From contig CAJXMN010000025.1 in NCBI GenBank assembly GCA_913056215.1, positions 1 through 32,136 of the forward strand: DNA of 32,136 nucleotides, in the 5' to 3' direction. The DNA comes from an uncultured Flavobacteriales bacterium (GTDB taxonomy: Bacteria; Bacteroidota; Bacteroidia; Flavobacteriales_D; Crocinitomicaceae). How positions within the stretch are numbered: position 1 is the first letter of the stretch; every line of letters begins with the position of its first letter. A program made the translations under genes and the position numbers. The notes beneath the pieces are model-generated. The model ran no database searches, was not told the DNA's origin, and saw only the letters and a list, made by a program, of their open reading frames with translations. Positions 30,380 through 32,136 of this stretch are shown piece after piece.

Positions 30380-31372
30380 TTTACGGGAGGTATGTTCATT
30401 AATAACGACATAATCGCAACTCTCCCATAACATATCTTCAAAAATGAGGATGGCCGCCAGAGCAAGTTGCGTATAATTTTGTGAGGCATTTCTAAATCGA
30501 CCTGCTTCAGTAGTCCACATTTGCCGTATCAGATCCATACTCCCATCTTCTGGATTAATTTTATCCACCACTTTGCTCACATTGTAAGCGCCAGCATGGT
30601 AAACATGAAGTACAAATAGTCGAAACCAAAGGTCGTTTTCATCAACGTTCAAATTATACCGGTTTAAAATATTTTTTGCTTCAGGGATACACGTTTCTTT
30701 TATAAGTCTGCTCGCCGCAACTGCCGACTTATCAAAATCTTTACGTTCATCAATACTGCGGTTAACAGTCAACCCATATTTTCGAGCAACTGAAGCCATG
30801 AGTTGAAATGAGCCATAAGCCCCTACATTCGACCGTGCCAATTTACCAGGAGATTCGATTAAAAGTATCGATTGCGCGTACCACGGATCTACACCTCGTT
30901 CCTGGAAAACTTCAATTCCCTTAGATACCGTCGGTAAAACCAAATCAAAAGCATAGAAGTCGCGTTTACCAGAAGTCATGAATATACGATCATCTTCAGA
31001 TAACCCATGAGCCGCTCGAATGGAATCCCTTAATACTTTTTTATCGTCATCTGAAAATGCATCCCACTCCTTCATTGTCATGCGATCTACTATTTCGCGC
31101 GTTTTAGCTATATTAATCACACAGGAATCTGGTGATAATGTCATCAGCGTCTTCCAAAATACAGGGTGAGCCAAACGATCCCATCGCTCTTTATACACAT
31201 CAGTATTTTCGATATAAGTTACGGGTAGAGAATCATTAAAATGCTTAACGCGAATCAAATCTTTTTTCCATGGAGCGCTATCAGTTTCTACGATAGAGTC
31301 GTTCCCCGTGGCTTTCACGATCGTGGATAAGCCTAAAATAAAAAGAATTAGCAGCGCGTTCAATTGTTTCAT
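30365..31372 (-). CDS. Lytic transglycosylase (SLT domain)
   Basis: A 335-residue exported murein-cleaving enzyme. The signal peptide is about 1-21 (MKQLNALLILFILGLSTIVK). An N-terminal helical region of unknown role precedes the SLT domain, which carries the catalytic glutamate Glu173 in LLIESPGKL, the GAYGSFQLM motif (184-192) and a YHAGAYNV motif near residue 262. It should cut glycan strands with formation of 1,6-anhydroMurNAc. It lies 47 bases downstream of cmk on the same strand and may be cotranscribed. Its 3' end overlaps the EI24-like gene on the opposite strand by 15 bases, so no shared terminator fits between them. Confidence 0.88.
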   Translation of the reverse strand: MKQLNALLILFILGLSTIVKATGNDSIVETDSAPWKKDLIRVKHFNDSLPVTYIENTDVYKERWDRLAHPVFWKTLMTLSPDSCVINIAKTREIVDRMTMKEWDAFSDDDKKVLRDSIRAAHGLSEDDRIFMTSGKRDFYAFDLVLPTVSKGIEVFQERGVDPWYAQSILLIESPGKLARSNVGAYGSFQLMASVARKYGLTVNRSIDERKDFDKSAVAASRLIKETCIPEAKNILNRYNLNVDENDLWFRLFVLHVYHAGAYNVSKVVDKINPEDGSMDLIRQMWTTEAGRFRNASQNYTQLALAAILIFEDMLWESCDYVVINEHTSRKSDNF

Positions 31373-31419
31373 GGTTCAATAATGTGTTTCAACAAGTATA
31401 ACAAAAATGTGGACATTGG

Positions 31420-32109
31420 TTACTCAGAAATGTACTTATTTGCGAGCGCTTTTGCTTTTTCCAGCTGTTCCTCCCGATCAAGGTTCGTGTTATCGACGAC
31501 CACCGCATCTTCGGTTTGAATCAGTGGGCTCTCACTGCGATTAGCATCCAGATGATCACGTTCATTTATATTGTCGATCACGTCTTGCTCGGCAACACGC
31601 TGCCCTTTCTCCTTGAGTTCATGATATCTTCTTTTAGCCCTCACTTCAGGTTCCGCTGTGACAAACAATTTTAACTCTGCATTGGGAAAAACTACTGAAC
31701 CAATATCCCGACCATCCATTACAACACCTCCTGACTGACCCATTCGTCGTTGCTGATCCACCAGAAAATTGCGTACCTCTTTGATCGCTGCGACTTTACT
31801 CACCTGTTGAGAAACCTCCAGGGAGCGAATCTCGTCCTCCACATTTTCATCATTTAAAAGCAATTCAGGATTTCCTGATTGATTTAAAGTAAAAGCAATT
31901 TTGATTTGATCAAGCGCTGTTTTTAGTTGCAATTCATCTATTTCATCGTTGTTGATCCATCCCGAACGCATAGCGAAAAGCGTTACTCCGCGATACATTG
32001 CCCCTGAATCGACATAAATATAATTGAGCGCTTTAGCAAGGTCTTTAGCAAGTGTACTTTTACCGCATGAAGACCATCCATCAATTGCTATTGTAATTTT
32101 CTGTGCCAT
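31420..32109 (-). CDS. cmk: (d)CMP kinase
   Basis: A 229-residue cytidylate kinase that phosphorylates CMP and dCMP with ATP. The P-loop GWSSCGKST is at 11-19, followed by the family motif DSGAMYRG (34-41). The CMP-binding MDGRDIGSVVFPNA segment and KRRYHELKEKG lid region are present, and the length matches the family. The start at 32109 begins directly with the P-loop strand (MAQKITIAIDG). Only 27 bases of upstream sequence are in the window, and no promoter is visible there. Confidence 0.96.
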   Translation of the reverse strand: MAQKITIAIDGWSSCGKSTLAKDLAKALNYIYVDSGAMYRGVTLFAMRSGWINNDEIDELQLKTALDQIKIAFTLNQSGNPELLLNDENVEDEIRSLEVSQQVSKVAAIKEVRNFLVDQQRRMGQSGGVVMDGRDIGSVVFPNAELKLFVTAEPEVRAKRRYHELKEKGQRVAEQDVIDNINERDHLDANRSESPLIQTEDAVVVDNTNLDREEQLEKAKALANKYISE

Positions 32110-32136
32110 TGTATGATTCCCTATTCGTTATCTTTA

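Overview
The window looks like a chromosomal segment from a member of the Bacteroidota, most likely Flavobacteriales. Direct signs are a type IX secretion C-terminal sorting domain, a gliding-motility-type C-terminal domain behind SprB-like repeats, Bacteroidota-type proteins (putative porin, DUF4836 lipoprotein, DUF2807 protein, carboxypeptidase-regulatory-domain TonB receptor), moderately AT-rich DNA, no clear Shine-Dalgarno sites, and many upstream boxes matching TAnnTTTG, the -7 element known for this phylum. The genus cannot be read from the sequence. No rRNA, tRNA, CRISPR array, insertion sequence or prophage was found.

Layout. 1-2441: the 3' part of a topoisomerase III gene, then a membrane-anchored thioredoxin-like protein. 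2642-4615 (minus): clpX and clpP, separated by a hairpin with a T run and by what looks like a separate clpX promoter. 4863-6730: Nif3/YqfO-like metal protein and a coiled-coil C4 zinc-ribbon protein, closed by a strong terminator. 6850-7639 (minus): a HigB-HigA toxin-antitoxin pair with a small Kazal-like lipoprotein whose start overlaps the higA stop. 7731-11096 (minus): a giant cell-surface adhesin. 11228-13297 (minus): a small Cys-rich membrane protein, a DUF2807 protein and a PagL-like outer-membrane deacylase. 13600-16826: mazG and a TonB-dependent receptor. 17279-18307 (minus): a T9SS-sorted secreted protein. 18424-20697: a 12-helix RND/MMPL exporter. 20729-24355 (minus): putative porin and DUF4836 lipoprotein, separated by a 381-base gap with hairpins. 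24541-25110: a conserved protein of unknown function. 25129-25969 (minus): overlapping Nudix and MazG-like pyrophosphohydrolase genes. 26174-30379: a beta-propeller/PP2C phosphatase sensor, a 55-residue two-helix protein and an EI24/CysZ-like protein. 30365-32109 (minus): a lytic transglycosylase and cytidylate kinase.

How it fits together. Most genes are core functions: DNA topology, ATP-dependent proteolysis, nucleotide house-cleaning (MazG, the MazG-like enzyme and Nudix) and envelope building or sensing. The accessory part is the toxin-antitoxin unit and the adhesin next to it. I did not find a clear new multi-gene system. The points most worth a second look are the clpP/clpX junction, a domain inserted inside a SprB repeat, the higBA-lipoprotein unit, the structured gap at 22580-22790, and two small membrane-protein genes. 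Several start codons were moved downstream of the longest open frame because a -7 promoter box lies between the two candidates, or because a signal peptide or family N-terminus begins there.
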